NCBI GenBank assembly: GCA_012295275.1
Contig: CM022679.1
Coordinates: 10,389,669 to 10,414,668, forward strand
DNA: 25,000 nucleotides
Origin: Chrysomallon squamiferum
Taxonomy: Eukaryota > Mollusca > Gastropoda > Neomphalida > Peltospiridae
Reading direction: 5' to 3'
A program made the translations under genes and the position numbers. Positions 1 through 11,135 of this stretch are shown piece after piece (positions within the stretch are counted from its first letter, which is position 1; the number at the start of each line of letters is the position of its first letter). The notes under the pieces are model-generated. The model saw only the letters and a list, made by a program, of their open reading frames with translations. It did no database searches and had not been told where the DNA came from.

Positions 1-1741
<1,741 letters not shown>

Positions 1742-1989
1742 TCTTTGTTTTCAAAATGAACTGGGTCTGCATCATAAAATCTGTTTTATAATATTCCATG
1801 AAATGTTACTTAGTAATACAACATTATAGGTGAATTTAGCATCCGCCAGCGTTTGTGACAAGAACAAATATAGATATATCTAAATTCAGATTTAATCCTT
1901 GATAATCCCTCTTTATAATATACACTGATTATGAATAGTACGCTAACGAAGTTCAAACGCAGTATGAGACTGTTGATGAAGCAGTATGA

Positions 1990-2060
1990 ACGTATTTGTA
2001 TATGTATGAGATTTGTATGTCTATATTTTATATGTGTGTATGTGTGGGTGGGTGTGTTTG

Positions 2061-2099
<39 letters not shown>

Positions 2100-2350
2100 T
2101 AATGTATGTATCTTATGTATGTATATGTGTGTATGTGTGCGTGTGTATGTGTGAATGTCTGTGTATGAATACTGTGTGTCTGTATGAATTTGTGGTGTGT
2201 ATGTATATGTATGTATATATGTGCGTCTGCATGTGTGAATATATTTTTGTATGTGTGTATATTTGTGAATATATGTGCATGTGTATGTATGTATGTGTGT
2301 ATATACGTTAGTATGTGTAAATGCATGCATTTATATAAGTATACTTGCAT
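1990..2350. repeat. Degenerate TATG/TGTA-rich tract with (CA)14 core
   Basis: A perfect (CA)14 at 2063-2090 is followed by TATATATAT. Around it lie imperfect GTAT/GTGTATG units. Long frames here on both strands are repeat translations. Confidence 0.92.
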
Positions 2351-2429
2351 ATAGATATGTATGATAAAAAATAAAAAAACCTTATTCTTTCTTTTTTTTA
2401 AACTTTCTTCAACCGAGTAACAACGAAAA

Positions 2430-2468
2430 CCTGTGCGAAACACCGTGGTATGTACTGTCGTGTCTAAA
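2430..2468 (+). repeat. Dispersed repeat copy 1
   Basis: ACCGTGGTATGTACT and its flanks match 24036-24073 at roughly 80% over about 38 bp. This could be a fragment of an unrecognised interspersed element. Confidence 0.45.
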
Positions 2469-2691
2469 GGTTAGCGCAGTGCTTTCATATCACGTATCGA
2501 ACAACTAACTGACTGCTGCTTGCGCAACTGGCTCTACTGTAGTATTACATTCACAGCGTCAGCTGAGAAAACAGCCCACAAAGTATAAAGTTTAATTATG
2601 TGAGAATAACGTTTTTACAATCAGGCTGCTAGTTTCAGCTGTTGTCTAAATCGATCTGATGTAAGGTTAATTGTCTGTGTCTGTGTGTACG

Positions 2692-2694
<3 letters not shown>

Positions 2695-2744
<50 letters not shown>
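2695..2744. repeat. (TG)25 microsatellite
   Basis: An uninterrupted TG tract of 50 bp, a potential Z-DNA former. Confidence 0.97.
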
Positions 2745-2746
<2 letters not shown>

Positions 2747-2929
2747 GGTTCGGTGTATTTATGGATGTTTTATTCTTTAGTGCAGTTGGGTTTGGTTCAT
2801 TACGTGATAAATAGGAGAAAAAAAGAAAGAAAAAAAAAACATACAGTAAAAACTTATATACATGAATACGTACATAATGTTTTATTAATATATCGCTGCA
2901 GGGTTTTTGTTTGTGGGTATCTGCTTATA

Positions 2930-3185
2930 TGTTGTATGTATGTATGTATATATGCAGGTGTGTATGTGTGTATGTATGTATGTATGTATATATAAGTGTG
3001 TGTTTGTAGGTGACTTTCTGTCTGTCTGTCTGTCCATTACGGTGTATGTTTATATTAATATATGATGATGTACGTCTAAAAGTCTGTATGTATCTATGTA
3101 TATGTGTGTGTATATAGTATATGTGAGTTTGTATGTATATATGCCTATATGTGTCTATGTGTATGTATTTCTCTATGTAGCTATG
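2930..3185. repeat. TATG-rich tract with short (TCTG)n
   Basis: Imperfect GTAT/TATG units cover 2935-3000 and 3090-3180, with a short TCTG run at 3017-3033. Confidence 0.88.
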
Positions 3186-3399
3186 CATTACATCTGACTT
3201 GTATGTATGTTTGCTCTGTTTTGTTCGGATATAGATGGACTCGTTTATCTCACGTATCTTGTATTTTTTTTAAATATTCATGAACACTGAGTTGCATTCA
3301 CTGACATCATTACAGGATGTTTGATATATCACGTTCGTCATTCATCTTTGTAAAAATGACCTTGCTCGAAATGAGGTATAGACTTTTAGCAAACAGTAG

Positions 3400-3479
3400 C
3401 AACAACAACAACAACAACAGCACCACCACCACCACCACCACCACCAACAACAACACTAATAATAATATTATAATAATAC

Positions 3480-3530
<51 letters not shown>

Positions 3531-3790
3531 TAATAATAATAATGATACAAAAAATAAAGATGATGATGATGATAGTAACAATCACAACAACAATAACAAT
3601 ACATGTAATAATAATAATAGCAATAACAATCATAATAATAATATAATAATAATACATGTATTAACAACAAAAAAAAAAAAAAATAATAAAATAAAGATGA
3701 GGATGAGGATTATAGCAATGTCAATAACAACAGCAGCAACAACACAACAACAACGGCAACAAAAACAACAATAATAACAGTAATAAAAAT
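3400..3790. repeat. Compound trinucleotide repeat (AAC, CAC, AAT, GAT)
   Basis: AAC units (3400-3418) pass into CAC (3419-3446), back to AAC and then long AAT runs to about 3660, followed by an A run and mixed AAC/CAG. Frames here encode only homopolymer-like runs. Confidence 0.95.
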
Positions 3791-3869
3791 CATTAAATAT
3801 GAGAATGAAGAGCAAGGTAATGATGATGACATTAACAGTATGATGAAACTGGGATAAATTCACCAAAGG

Positions 3870-4430
3870 TTTGTTTTCCTTTTCATTCAGTGCTTGAACA
3901 TTCGACGTTTCAGAAACCTTTGTTCTGAACGGGCCCTTGCTGATATTATTCTGTCGATTTTGCAGTTGTAGTTTTTTAATAAAGAGAAAGAGATATAGGA
4001 ACTCTCTTGCTGGATTTTCTTTTGATGTTTTATATCTAAGTTTTTTTTTTTACAAAAATGTTGACAAGTAACTGGAGTAAGTGATAAAGTATGTAGATTA
4101 AAAAGATTAAGAGATAACCAGAGACTGAATTAATGAGTGACATTACTGACTGCTGAAATTTATATGTTACTGAAAAATAGCAACAACAACGACAACAACA
4201 ACACCACCACCAACAACATCAAAAAAAAAAAAAAACAACAACAACAAGGAAGGAAAAAAAAAAAAAAAATAACTAACTAAAACAAACAAATAAACAAAAC
4301 ACAAAACACAACTTTAACTTTTGTCAGCCCCTAATGTGATAAATGTATATATTTTTAAGGTGATAATGTATGAGATTTTCATAAAATATAAATGAAATAA
4401 TATTTTGGACATGTACATTATAACACATAT
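3870..4430. other. AT-rich spacer with AAC and A-run patches
   Basis: It is unique sequence until about 4180, then AAC/CAC triplets and A runs (4181-4275) and AAAC-type units. No gene, promoter or known element is seen. Confidence 0.5.
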
Positions 4431-4540
4431 AAGTATATATATATACACACATACGTTCATACATTCATTAATATACACATACGTTCATTTATATACATAC
4501 GTTCATTTACAAACTGATTCATGCATACATATATACACAC

Positions 4541-4571
<31 letters not shown>

Positions 4572-4600
4572 ACAAACACACATACACACACATAGCCACC
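4430..4600. repeat. CATA/TACG-type tract with (AT)n
   Basis: Imperfect CATACGTTCATT units cover 4446-4515, followed by (AT)n at about 4543-4571 and CACA-rich sequence. Confidence 0.88.
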
Positions 4601-4859
4601 CTTCCATCCAAACACATAGGCTACATGTAAATCATACAAAAGACAAACAAATTCATCATTCAATTTCCGTTCCGTCTGCTTATCAACAAACGCGACCAGC
4701 CGAGAGATGTAGAATCCAATATAATCTTCTCTTTCATCTCGTCTGCTAGCAGTTCTAGTCGCTAAGTGACAAGCGAACCGTTCTGCACCCCGACGCACTC
4801 ATTAAACACGTCGACTTCGTAACAAATTTGTGTGCTTCGACGATCTGTTCCATTATTTT

Positions 4860-4937
4860 ATCTCGTTTTATTTCTTTTTCTTTTCTTTTTCAATTTTTCT
4901 TTTTCTTTTTCTTCTTCTTCTTTTTTTTTTTTTTTTT
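4860..4937. repeat. Long plus-strand polypyrimidine tract
   Basis: T-rich TTTTC units end in about 18 T. A possible AG acceptor lies 39 bp downstream (4976), see the rejected small exon. Confidence 0.85.
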
Positions 4938-5075
4938 AAATCGTCATCAATTATTTCGATAAACGGTTGAAATCAGCATGTCGGCAATGTATTCGGTTGC
5001 CATGGTTTTGCTCTGCGCGCAGACACCACTTGCATTATATATGAGTGCAATTCGGCGTGCGGCTTATGGAAGACG

Positions 5076-5490
5076 GTAAATTAATAATTTTCATTTATTG
5101 CTTAGTATTTACGTAACTCCAGGTTATGCCCAGGTACAGACGTACGGGGCTGCAGGATTCATTATAAATTTACGTCTGTGTTTGCTTAAATAACGAAAAC
5201 GCATTCGTGAATTCATCACGTGGAGTCAGACGACAGATTATAAGACGTTTATATTTAATGTAATTCTCCGTGACCTGATTATATGTGTACTTTATGTATG
5301 TGTGTTTGTAATGGAATGAACATAAACTGAAATGACGAACATACGCAGACATTGTCTCTCTGTCTGTCTTCGTCTTTCTGTTCTCTGTCTTTCAGTCGGA
5401 TATCATGAAAGCTTTTTTTACAAATCCTCAGAGAACATACAACAACAATACACATACATAGACATACAGATACAGAAATATACACAGACC
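5076..5490. other. Unassigned spacer
   Basis: Mostly unique AT-rich sequence with short CATA-type patches near 5450. Nothing recognisable was found. Confidence 0.5.
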
Positions 5491-5492
5491 CC

Positions 5493-6432
5493 CGTTAATT
5501 CTCGTACATGCGAACAAATATCCTCCAAACACATCCACAAATACACATAACTAAATCCTCAAACACATGTACAAACTTACACGACTAAATCCTCAAACAC
5601 ATGCATAATCTTCAATTACACACACAAATAAAGAAACTCACTCAAATGCTAAATCCACACACACATGAACTTAATTCTCAAACAACAAACACAAATATGC
5701 ACATGTACTTAATCCTCAGACGCATCGACAAACATACACAAACTTTAATAGTTTATACTCACACACACGCACACAAATATACACTTGCTGTAAATCCTCA
5801 AATATATACACAAATATAAAAAAACCCCACAAATTCTCAACACAAAGACAAATACTAAATCCTGAAACACATACACAAAAAATAAATTCTCATATACGCA
5901 AACAAACACGGACGTAATTCTCAAACAACACGTAGACTAAAACACACACACACCTGCACACACACACATACAATTAATCCTCAAACATATACACAAATAC
6001 TTAATCCTCAAAGACAAATACAAATAATTTAATCCTCATACAAACAAACAAACAAACAAACATGGACATTAATCCTCAAACAATGCGTACACAAAGAAAA
6101 AAATCACGCACAAATAATTAATTCTCAAACACACAGACAAATAATTTAAATCTCAAACACATAAACATGGACAAACACCTCAAACAATAGTAGTCCTCAA
6201 AAAACGTACGCACAAATGGACTAAATTCTCAAACCCACAGACAAATGCTAAATCTCAGACACACAAACATACACAAACACAACTGAATCCTCACGTACAT
6301 ACGTACGTACACATGGACTAAATTCTCAAACCCACAGACAAATGCTAAATCTCCAACACACAAACATACACAAACACAACTTAATCCTCACGTATACACA
6401 CGTACACACGTGGACTAAATTCTCAAACACAG
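5493..6432. repeat. Decayed minisatellite, core AATCCTCAAACACA
   Basis: About 25 diverged copies of a unit built on TAATCCTCAAACACA and ACACAAATA recur every 25-40 bp. The core varies between AATCCTC and AATTCTC. Spacing becomes regular only at the right end, where a 97-bp unit appears. Confidence 0.85.
6218..6432. repeat. 97-bp higher-order tandem unit
   Basis: The phrase GGACTAAATTCTCAAAC starts at 6218, 6315 and 6412, exactly 97 bp apart. The first two units match nearly base for base and the third is partial. Confidence 0.92.
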
Positions 6433-6589
6433 AAGCACACATAATCGACGTACACAAACACACGCTGCAGGCAGAATGAAAACAAACACGACAGTTTTAT
6501 AAGCAGCTGGGAATCAATAAAAAATAATCACAGCAGCACTTTGCGCCTCAAATGTAAACACAGAAGTATGCGTACTAACTCAGAAATAA

Positions 6590-6740
6590 CTGCGTGGTTT
6601 GTCTTCATGCCGGCTAATTATCTACTGCAGCCAGGTCACGTCTTCTGTCACAAGACGTCATCGCCGTGACAGCTTCAAATGGGTGTTGACGTCTGCGCTT
6701 TCACGGATCAGAAAAGATCGCGATCTCTTCGAGTGAATGC
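6590..6740. promoter_or_regulatory. Unique GC-richer island, possible enhancer
   Basis: Non-repetitive sequence contains CTGTCAC (6645-6651) and GTGACAG (6666-6672) as inverted TALE-type sites around GACGTCA (6654-6660), plus a 12-bp palindrome at 6715-6726. No frame has a clear coding signal. Confidence 0.3.
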
Positions 6741-6793
6741 AAGAGATTACAGGATGTGCTTAAAATGTTGTTGTTTATATTGATACGTAACTG

Positions 6794-6938
6794 TTCACGT
6801 ATTATTTGAATACGTACGTTTTTCTTGTCTTCGTTTTTTTTTTTTTATTAATTCTTGATTGATTCACGTACTATTTGAATACGTACGTTTTTCTGTCTTC
6901 GTTTTTTTATTTTTAATAATTCTTGATTGATTCACGTA
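6794..6938. repeat. 69-bp tandem duplication
   Basis: TTCACGTA followed by a stretch containing GAATACGTACGTTTTTC starts at 6794 and 6863, with a partial third start at 6931 (spacings 69 and 68). Confidence 0.92.
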
Positions 6939-7022
6939 ATTAATTTGCACTCATCATTATCGTCTTTTTGACTCTTTATATAATTATAGTCTTATTATAA
7001 AAACAAGATGGCGAAATAAATA

Positions 7023-7198
7023 TATAAATAAATAAATAAATAGCTAGACTGATAAATCAAATCAACTAAAGAAAAAAAAAAAAAAAAAAAGGGAAAATAA
7101 TAAATATATAAAAATAAAAAGTAAAAGAAAGAGTTCACTTTTCATCAGTATAATATTGTTGTTGTTGTTGTTGTTGTTGTTGTTATTATTATTATTAC
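7023..7198. repeat. Simple repeats (AAAT, A run, TTG, TTA)
   Basis: AAAT units lie at 7016-7041, an A run at 7071-7090, TTG at about 7155-7184 and TTA at 7182-7198. Confidence 0.93.
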
Positions 7199-7416
7199 TA
7201 TATTTTGGAATAGACGAAACTGAAAAATATATATGTATTTTGTAAACTGTCAGTTATGTACCAGAAATATCAACCTAGAACTGTCACAGAAACAAAGCAG
7301 CAATCCTAAACTGAAATCGTCAGTTTAATATAATCTAGATAAATTCAGTGCTTTAACGAACGTCCGTAGCAATCGATTCGTTAAGAAGTTTTTCCTTTCA
7401 AACATTATTAAGTCAG

Positions 7417-7563
7417 TGTGACAACCAGCACAGATGAGGTCAAATTAAATACCGCTAAGACCATCAACGTCTTCGGCGGAATCCGTCGTAGACTATTGGT
7501 CAACAACTACGGCGAACGCGTTCGACAAATCGCCGATTGCTTTATTAAACAGACGGACCCATA
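7417..7563 (+). CDS. Internal coding exon (147 nt) of an unrecognised protein
   Basis: A 48-codon open frame (first whole codon GTG at 7418) is closed upstream by TAA at 7409-7411. A T-rich stretch and AAGTCAG give a 3' splice site ending at 7416. It is closed downstream by GTGAGTA starting at 7564, a near-consensus 5' splice site. About 71% of codons begin with a purine and about half are RNY, which is strong coding bias in this AT-rich window; the opposite strand has stops. One base opens the exon and two (TA) close it, so both flanking introns are phase 2. The two leftover bases join the C at 7645 to make TAC (Tyr). The peptide is basic and probably soluble, for example INVFGGIRRRLLVNNYGERV followed by RQIADCFIKQTDP. 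I do not recognise the family. Earlier exons were not found with confidence. An alternative reading is a terminal exon ending at TAG 7562-7564, but the donor and the matching next exon argue against it. Confidence 0.55.
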
Positions 7564-7644
7564 GTGAGTAATTGCATGTTTGTGTCGAATTAAAACCAAC
7601 TAGTTATCGCTTATATAATTTGTGTCGGTGTGATCTGATTCCAG

Positions 7645-7708
7645 CATCCGCCAGGATATTAAGCTCTTTTGTCGTCTGACCACTGGATCAGTGGAGCCCA
7701 CCGAGTGA
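7645..7708 (+). CDS. C-terminal coding exon of the same unrecognised gene
   Basis: The 81-bp intron 7564-7644 starts GTGAGT and ends TGATTCCAG. The exon begins with one base that completes the Tyr codon split by the intron. It then reads IRQDIKLFCRLTTGSVEPTE and stops at TGA 7706-7708. The reading frame was predicted by the phase of the upstream exon and is open with good codon bias, which is the main support for the pair. The joined C-terminus is about 69 residues with no membrane segment. No domain is recognised. AATAAA-like sequence is only seen in the A/T-rich tract near 7875, so the 3' end is uncertain. Confidence 0.5.
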
Positions 7709-8522
7709 TGACGGCACGTTCTTTTTGTCTGCATAACCACTACCATACCCAACGCCCTCTGGTGGAAACTACGTCAGTCTGGTTTCGTGGTTTATAACTG
7801 TTAACAAGGGTCGTATAATAGAAACCGAAGAATTCATCTTTTATTAATTTAAAAAAAAAAAAAATAATAATAATAATAAAAATTAAAAAAAATAAAATGG
7901 TGGGGAGTGAGAAAAAAAAAGAAGAAGAAGAAGATTGTTTCAATTACAGTTTTCGTGGTCATACCCTTTGGGAACGGAAATAGGTACAGGTTGAAAATTC
8001 CAAGGTTACCAGTTTCCGCCTTGGGATGAACTTGGCAGACATTTTGAAAAAAAAAAGGTTTATACGTAGGCGTCGTAGCATCATATCGAATTTTTCGTTT
8101 CATCAAGTCCGATAATACTACTTATACTTATATATATAAACCTATTACTGGATTTGCTACAAGAAGATTCATACCAAGAATCTCCTTTTTGATTAAATGG
8201 CTGTCGTGAAGAGAAATAATAACGTAGAGAAATGATATAATGGTTAACAAAACAAATGTGGAAAACAGAATCAGGAAACTTACAGGAAGATGGGTGAATT
8301 TTAAAATGGTATGGTAAATGTTACATGCAACCATTCTCATTGTTACTAAGCAACGACTCACTGAATGAATGACTAAATCAACGTGTGAATGTTAAACAGC
8401 GTTTCTAAATATTTACAAATGTCTGCCCCTCCGTATATTCTTTTAACGTGAAGAAGGTAAACCCACTGTTGCTGTTATTTCCGATTAGCTAGAAGTAATC
8501 TTTTATATGCACCTTTTCGTAG
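7709..8522. other. Spacer, probably 3' flank of the 7417-7708 exons
   Basis: It contains the inverted repeat CCACTGgatCAGTGG (7680-7694) across the last codons, the CTCF-like site, and A/AAT-rich sequence at 7850-7935. Minus-strand open frames at 7849-8106 and 8128-8361 lack ATG-started, splice-consistent support. Confidence 0.45.
7753..7765 (-). promoter_or_regulatory. CTCF-consensus-like site
   Basis: The minus strand reads CCACCAGAGGGCG, an exact fit to the core of the CTCF binding motif known from vertebrates and flies. It lies 45 bp after the stop codon of the exon pair. Binding in this organism is inferred, not shown. Confidence 0.4.
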
Positions 8523-8738
8523 ACAGGAAAACACACACAAAAGTCTTTGATAAATCAGACTAATGATGAAAAAGCTCGATGCTTAACATTGAAAATTGAT
8601 AAATGCACGTACAGTGTAACGACATTAGTTTTGTATTTTGGATGTTCTGATAGTTCAGTTAATTGGAAGACAAGTCGTTACGATTTATCGTCTAGTGAGA
8701 TTACAGCTTTAGATAATTTACTTCAGTCCCTGTATTAG
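8523..8738 (+). CDS. Candidate 3'-terminal exon, unknown protein
   Basis: A 71-codon frame opens right after a pyrimidine-rich acceptor (CACCTTTTCGTAG ending 8522, where TAG is also an in-frame stop) and ends at TAG 8736-8738. A canonical AATAAA follows at 8799-8804 with GT-rich sequence after it, as expected for a poly(A) site. The peptide has mixed composition and ends SSSEITALDNLLQSLY. Codon use is AT-rich. It starts in phase 0, so it cannot be joined directly to the 7417-7563 exon, which leaves two bases. It would need another upstream exon or belong to a separate gene. It could be a chance open frame. Confidence 0.3.
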   Translation, partial: TGKHTQKSLINQTNDEKARCLTLKIDKCTYSVTTLVLYFGCSDSSVNWKTSRYDLSSSEITALDNLLQSLY

Positions 8739-8798
8739 TATAGTTCAAGCAAAGAGTTTTTATCGTTTAGGTGTTTTGGTGTTTTAGTTTTGTGTTGA

Positions 8799-8804
8799 AA
8801 TAAA
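8799..8804 (+). terminator. Poly(A) signal AATAAA
   Basis: A canonical hexamer lies 60 nt after the TAG at 8736-8738, followed by GTGTTG-type sequence. It is meaningful only if the 8523-8738 exon is real. Confidence 0.3.
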
Positions 8805-8834
8805 TTCAGTGTTGTATTTATGAATCTTAAAAGA

Positions 8835-9680
8835 TTACTGCTACCACTACTATTACTACGACTGCTATCACTACTACTACTACTACTACTACCATCACAA
8901 CCACTACAACCACAACTATTACTTCAGATATTAGAACTCTCAGTAATTATTTCTTCTACTACTTCTACAACCACCAATTATTATTTTTATTTCTTTATTT
9001 CTTTTTTTTTTGTTTTTTTTGTTTGTTAACTGAAATCTCTATAGCTCTCCGTTCTTCCAACATAGCTATTTTATTTCGTTAATTAAATTCCATTCTATCA
9101 CTTTGAAATTATTTTTAATTTGAACTATTCAGGAAATCGTTCCTTCTAATATCCAGGAAATAATTTATGATTATTATTATTATTATTTTTTGTATTGTTC
9201 AGGAAATAATATTTTTTGGTTGTTGTTGATGTGTTTAATTCAGAAAATCATTAATTTTAATGATAAGCCATTGTTACTTTTTTTTTTTTATTCCTTATTC
9301 CAGGAAGCGATTTTCTGTTTAACGTCCAACTGTTTGTATCTGTTGTGGTTTAAATGTACTCTTTATATTTATATATCAGTTTTATCGTTGCTTTTGATAA
9401 CGCAGGATCGCATATATTACATTTTAAAAAGTCATTAACATATCTGCAATGATTATCAATTTAGTTTCTTGAAGAAACCAGCTAAATTTACTCAACCAGT
9501 TTAATTAGAAATATAATAAAAAATTTAATTTAAAACTATCACAACGGTCCTAATATTCAGTTATTTCAAACTTTAATTTTTGGCTTGAATGAAACAAGTC
9601 AAAAGAAAATCGCTGAAAACTACAACAACAACAACAACATCAACAACAAAAAACAACACCTCTTTATTTTTATTTATATA
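8835..9680. other. AT-rich spacer with ACT triplets and T runs
   Basis: ACT/CTA triplets occupy 8838-8960. Four or five spaced copies of TTCAGGAAA-like sequence occur near 9129, 9153, 9199, 9240 and 9300. AAC units lie at 9622-9657. No supported gene. Confidence 0.5.
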
Positions 9681-9681
9681 G

Positions 9682-9716
9682 ATGGCGTTTTAGAGTTCGT
9701 TCAACTTGGAGGAACT
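9682..9716 (+). CDS. Weak small exon candidate (35 nt)
   Basis: An excellent acceptor (T-rich tract then ATATAG ending 9681) and an excellent donor (GTAAGA at 9717) enclose a frame reading GVLEFVQLGGT after two partial-codon bases. The exon ends in phase 0. No partner exon with matching phase was identified: the 10066 candidate would give a stop if joined directly. T-rich tracts before AG are common here, so chance is quite possible. Confidence 0.22.
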
Positions 9717-10065
9717 GTAAGATCTGTTAATGTACGATTTTTCTATAGCTTATATTACCTTACTGACGGTTGCATAATAATATTTTATGCATCTTCGTCG
9801 TCATAAAACTGTCAGAATAAATCATAATATCTGTCCATCGAACAAACCGTACAAGTGCACTTAGGCGCAGAAAGTACAATGTATATAACAGCCATTTGTA
9901 TCCGCCAAAATAACCAAAAAAACCAAACGTACCAAAAGCAAAACGTAACATGTATGAATATGATCAGCAGATGTAAAATAGTCTAAAAAAAAAAAATAGT
10001 TATCTCATTTCGCACCAGGCTTACATTTCTTTTTCTTGATTTTTGTTTTTTCTGTTTCTTTTCAG

Positions 10066-10132
10066 TGAAATAACAAGCGGGATTGTGAAGTATCGCGTAA
10101 ACGTGACGTGTGCAAAGGAAAACGGAAGAGTG
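10066..10132 (+). CDS. Weak exon candidate after a strong acceptor
   Basis: A long T/C tract ending TTTTCAG at 10065 is among the best 3' splice sites in the window. The frame starting at 10067 reads EITSGIVKYRVNVTCAKENG and on to TAA at 10133-10135. About 19 of 22 codons begin with a purine. Possible donors are GTGTGC, GTAAAC and GTGTAA, none convincing. It starts with one base (phase 2), like the exons at 11415, 12380 and 12711. Function is unknown. Confidence 0.28.
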
Positions 10133-10159
10133 TAAATCCTTGTATAAAAAAAAAAACGA

Positions 10160-10230
10160 ATAGAAACAGCGTTTATTTATTTATTTATTTATTTATTATT
10201 ATGATTATTATTATTATTATAATAATAATA
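10160..10230. repeat. TTTA/TTA repeats
   Basis: TTTA units (10171-10197) and TTA/AAT triplets (10198-10232). Confidence 0.88.
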
Positions 10231-10576
10231 ATGATAGAAGGATACCATAAAAAAAACACACCCAAAAACTAATAACATATGAATCACTGTTTCAGCTAGA
10301 ACATATTTACAATAACAATGTTCTGCCTAACCGGTGAATCACGCACTTGGTAATTATAGTATTACAAGATTCACTATCTTTTCTTCATTATCGACATTTC
10401 GATATTGTATTGCATCTCTAATCCTCGTATATATATATATATATTTATCACTTTTGTATTACACTATCCACTTTGTGTCATAAATTAACATCATCATTAC
10501 AGAGCCTTTTTTTTCATTTTTTTTTTTTTTTTTTGTTCTGTTATGGTCTTCCATCCTTGGTCTCTTTTTATTTCAG

Positions 10577-10629
10577 AAAAATCAGACGCTGCTAGTGAAA
10601 GAGTTCTCCAGCTTGACGTACACGTAACG
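10577..10629 (+). CDS. Weak exon candidate between strong splice sites
   Basis: TCTCTTTTTATTTCAG ends at 10576 and GTAAAT begins at 10630. Only one frame is open, reading KSDAASERVLQLDVHVT after two partial-codon bases, and it ends in phase 0. The phases do not match the neighbouring candidates, so an exon is missing from the model or this one is spurious. Confidence 0.28.
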
Positions 10630-10817
10630 GTAAATAAATGGGAATTCGTGTTACGGAAAATAAAGCCTGTGTTTTCAAAATTCTGTTGTTTGGATCAGTT
10701 ATTTCCATCTTCAAAAATAAAAGAAAAATAGATAAAAGAGGGGGAAAAACGAATAATAATATTTTTGATCATTGGTTATTATTTTTACAAACATAAAATT
10801 TAAATAAAAGAAAAAAA

Positions 10818-11099
10818 TTAAACATGCATGTATGTATACACACAAACATGCAAATGTCTGCATGCTCGCACACACGTCTCCCTGTCATTCTTTGCCTCAG
10901 AATTTAAAAAAGATCCGTTACACGTGCCTGAATGTATGTGTGTGTGTGTGTATACATTTATACATTTATTTTTATATTTACATTTATATACATATACATA
11001 TATAAACATCCATATACCTACCTACTTACCTACATACATACACACACACACACACACAAACAGAAAGAAAGAAAGAAACAGATATCGAACATATTTTTG

Positions 11100-11133
<34 letters not shown>

Positions 11134-11135
11134 AT
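10818..11135. repeat. CATA/TG-rich tract and 32-A run
   Basis: TGTG at 10936-10951, CATA-type units at 10975-11040, (CA)n at 11039-11057, GAAA units, then a long A run at 11100-11131 and AAT. Confidence 0.9.

Noticed and set aside
2460-2500. GGTTAGCGCAGTGC resembling a tRNA-derived SINE head
   Set aside because: No B box or SINE body follows; only the short dispersed match at 24036-24073 is retained.
4596-4798. Non-repetitive N-terminal part of a minus-strand frame
   Set aside because: Starts only at GTG, no good acceptor, and runs on into CA/TA repeats.
4978-5079. Small hydrophobic ATG frame (33 codons) after a long pyrimidine tract, with GGTAAAT at its end
   Set aside because: The tract is 39 bp from the acceptor and codon bias is weak; possible but below the level for a feature.
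7849-8106. Minus-strand frames that read plausibly as protein in two different frames
   Set aside because: Two overlapping frames both look protein-like, showing that appearance alone is not evidence; no ATG-plus-splice support and it continues into an A/T run.
8128-8361. Minus-strand 77-codon frame with a membrane-like segment
   Set aside because: GTG start, AT-rich hydrophobic codons arise readily from T-rich sequence; no other support.
11100-11131. Long A runs (also 11679-11712, 14026-14053) as retroposon tails
   Set aside because: No element body, processed gene or target-site duplication was recognised upstream.
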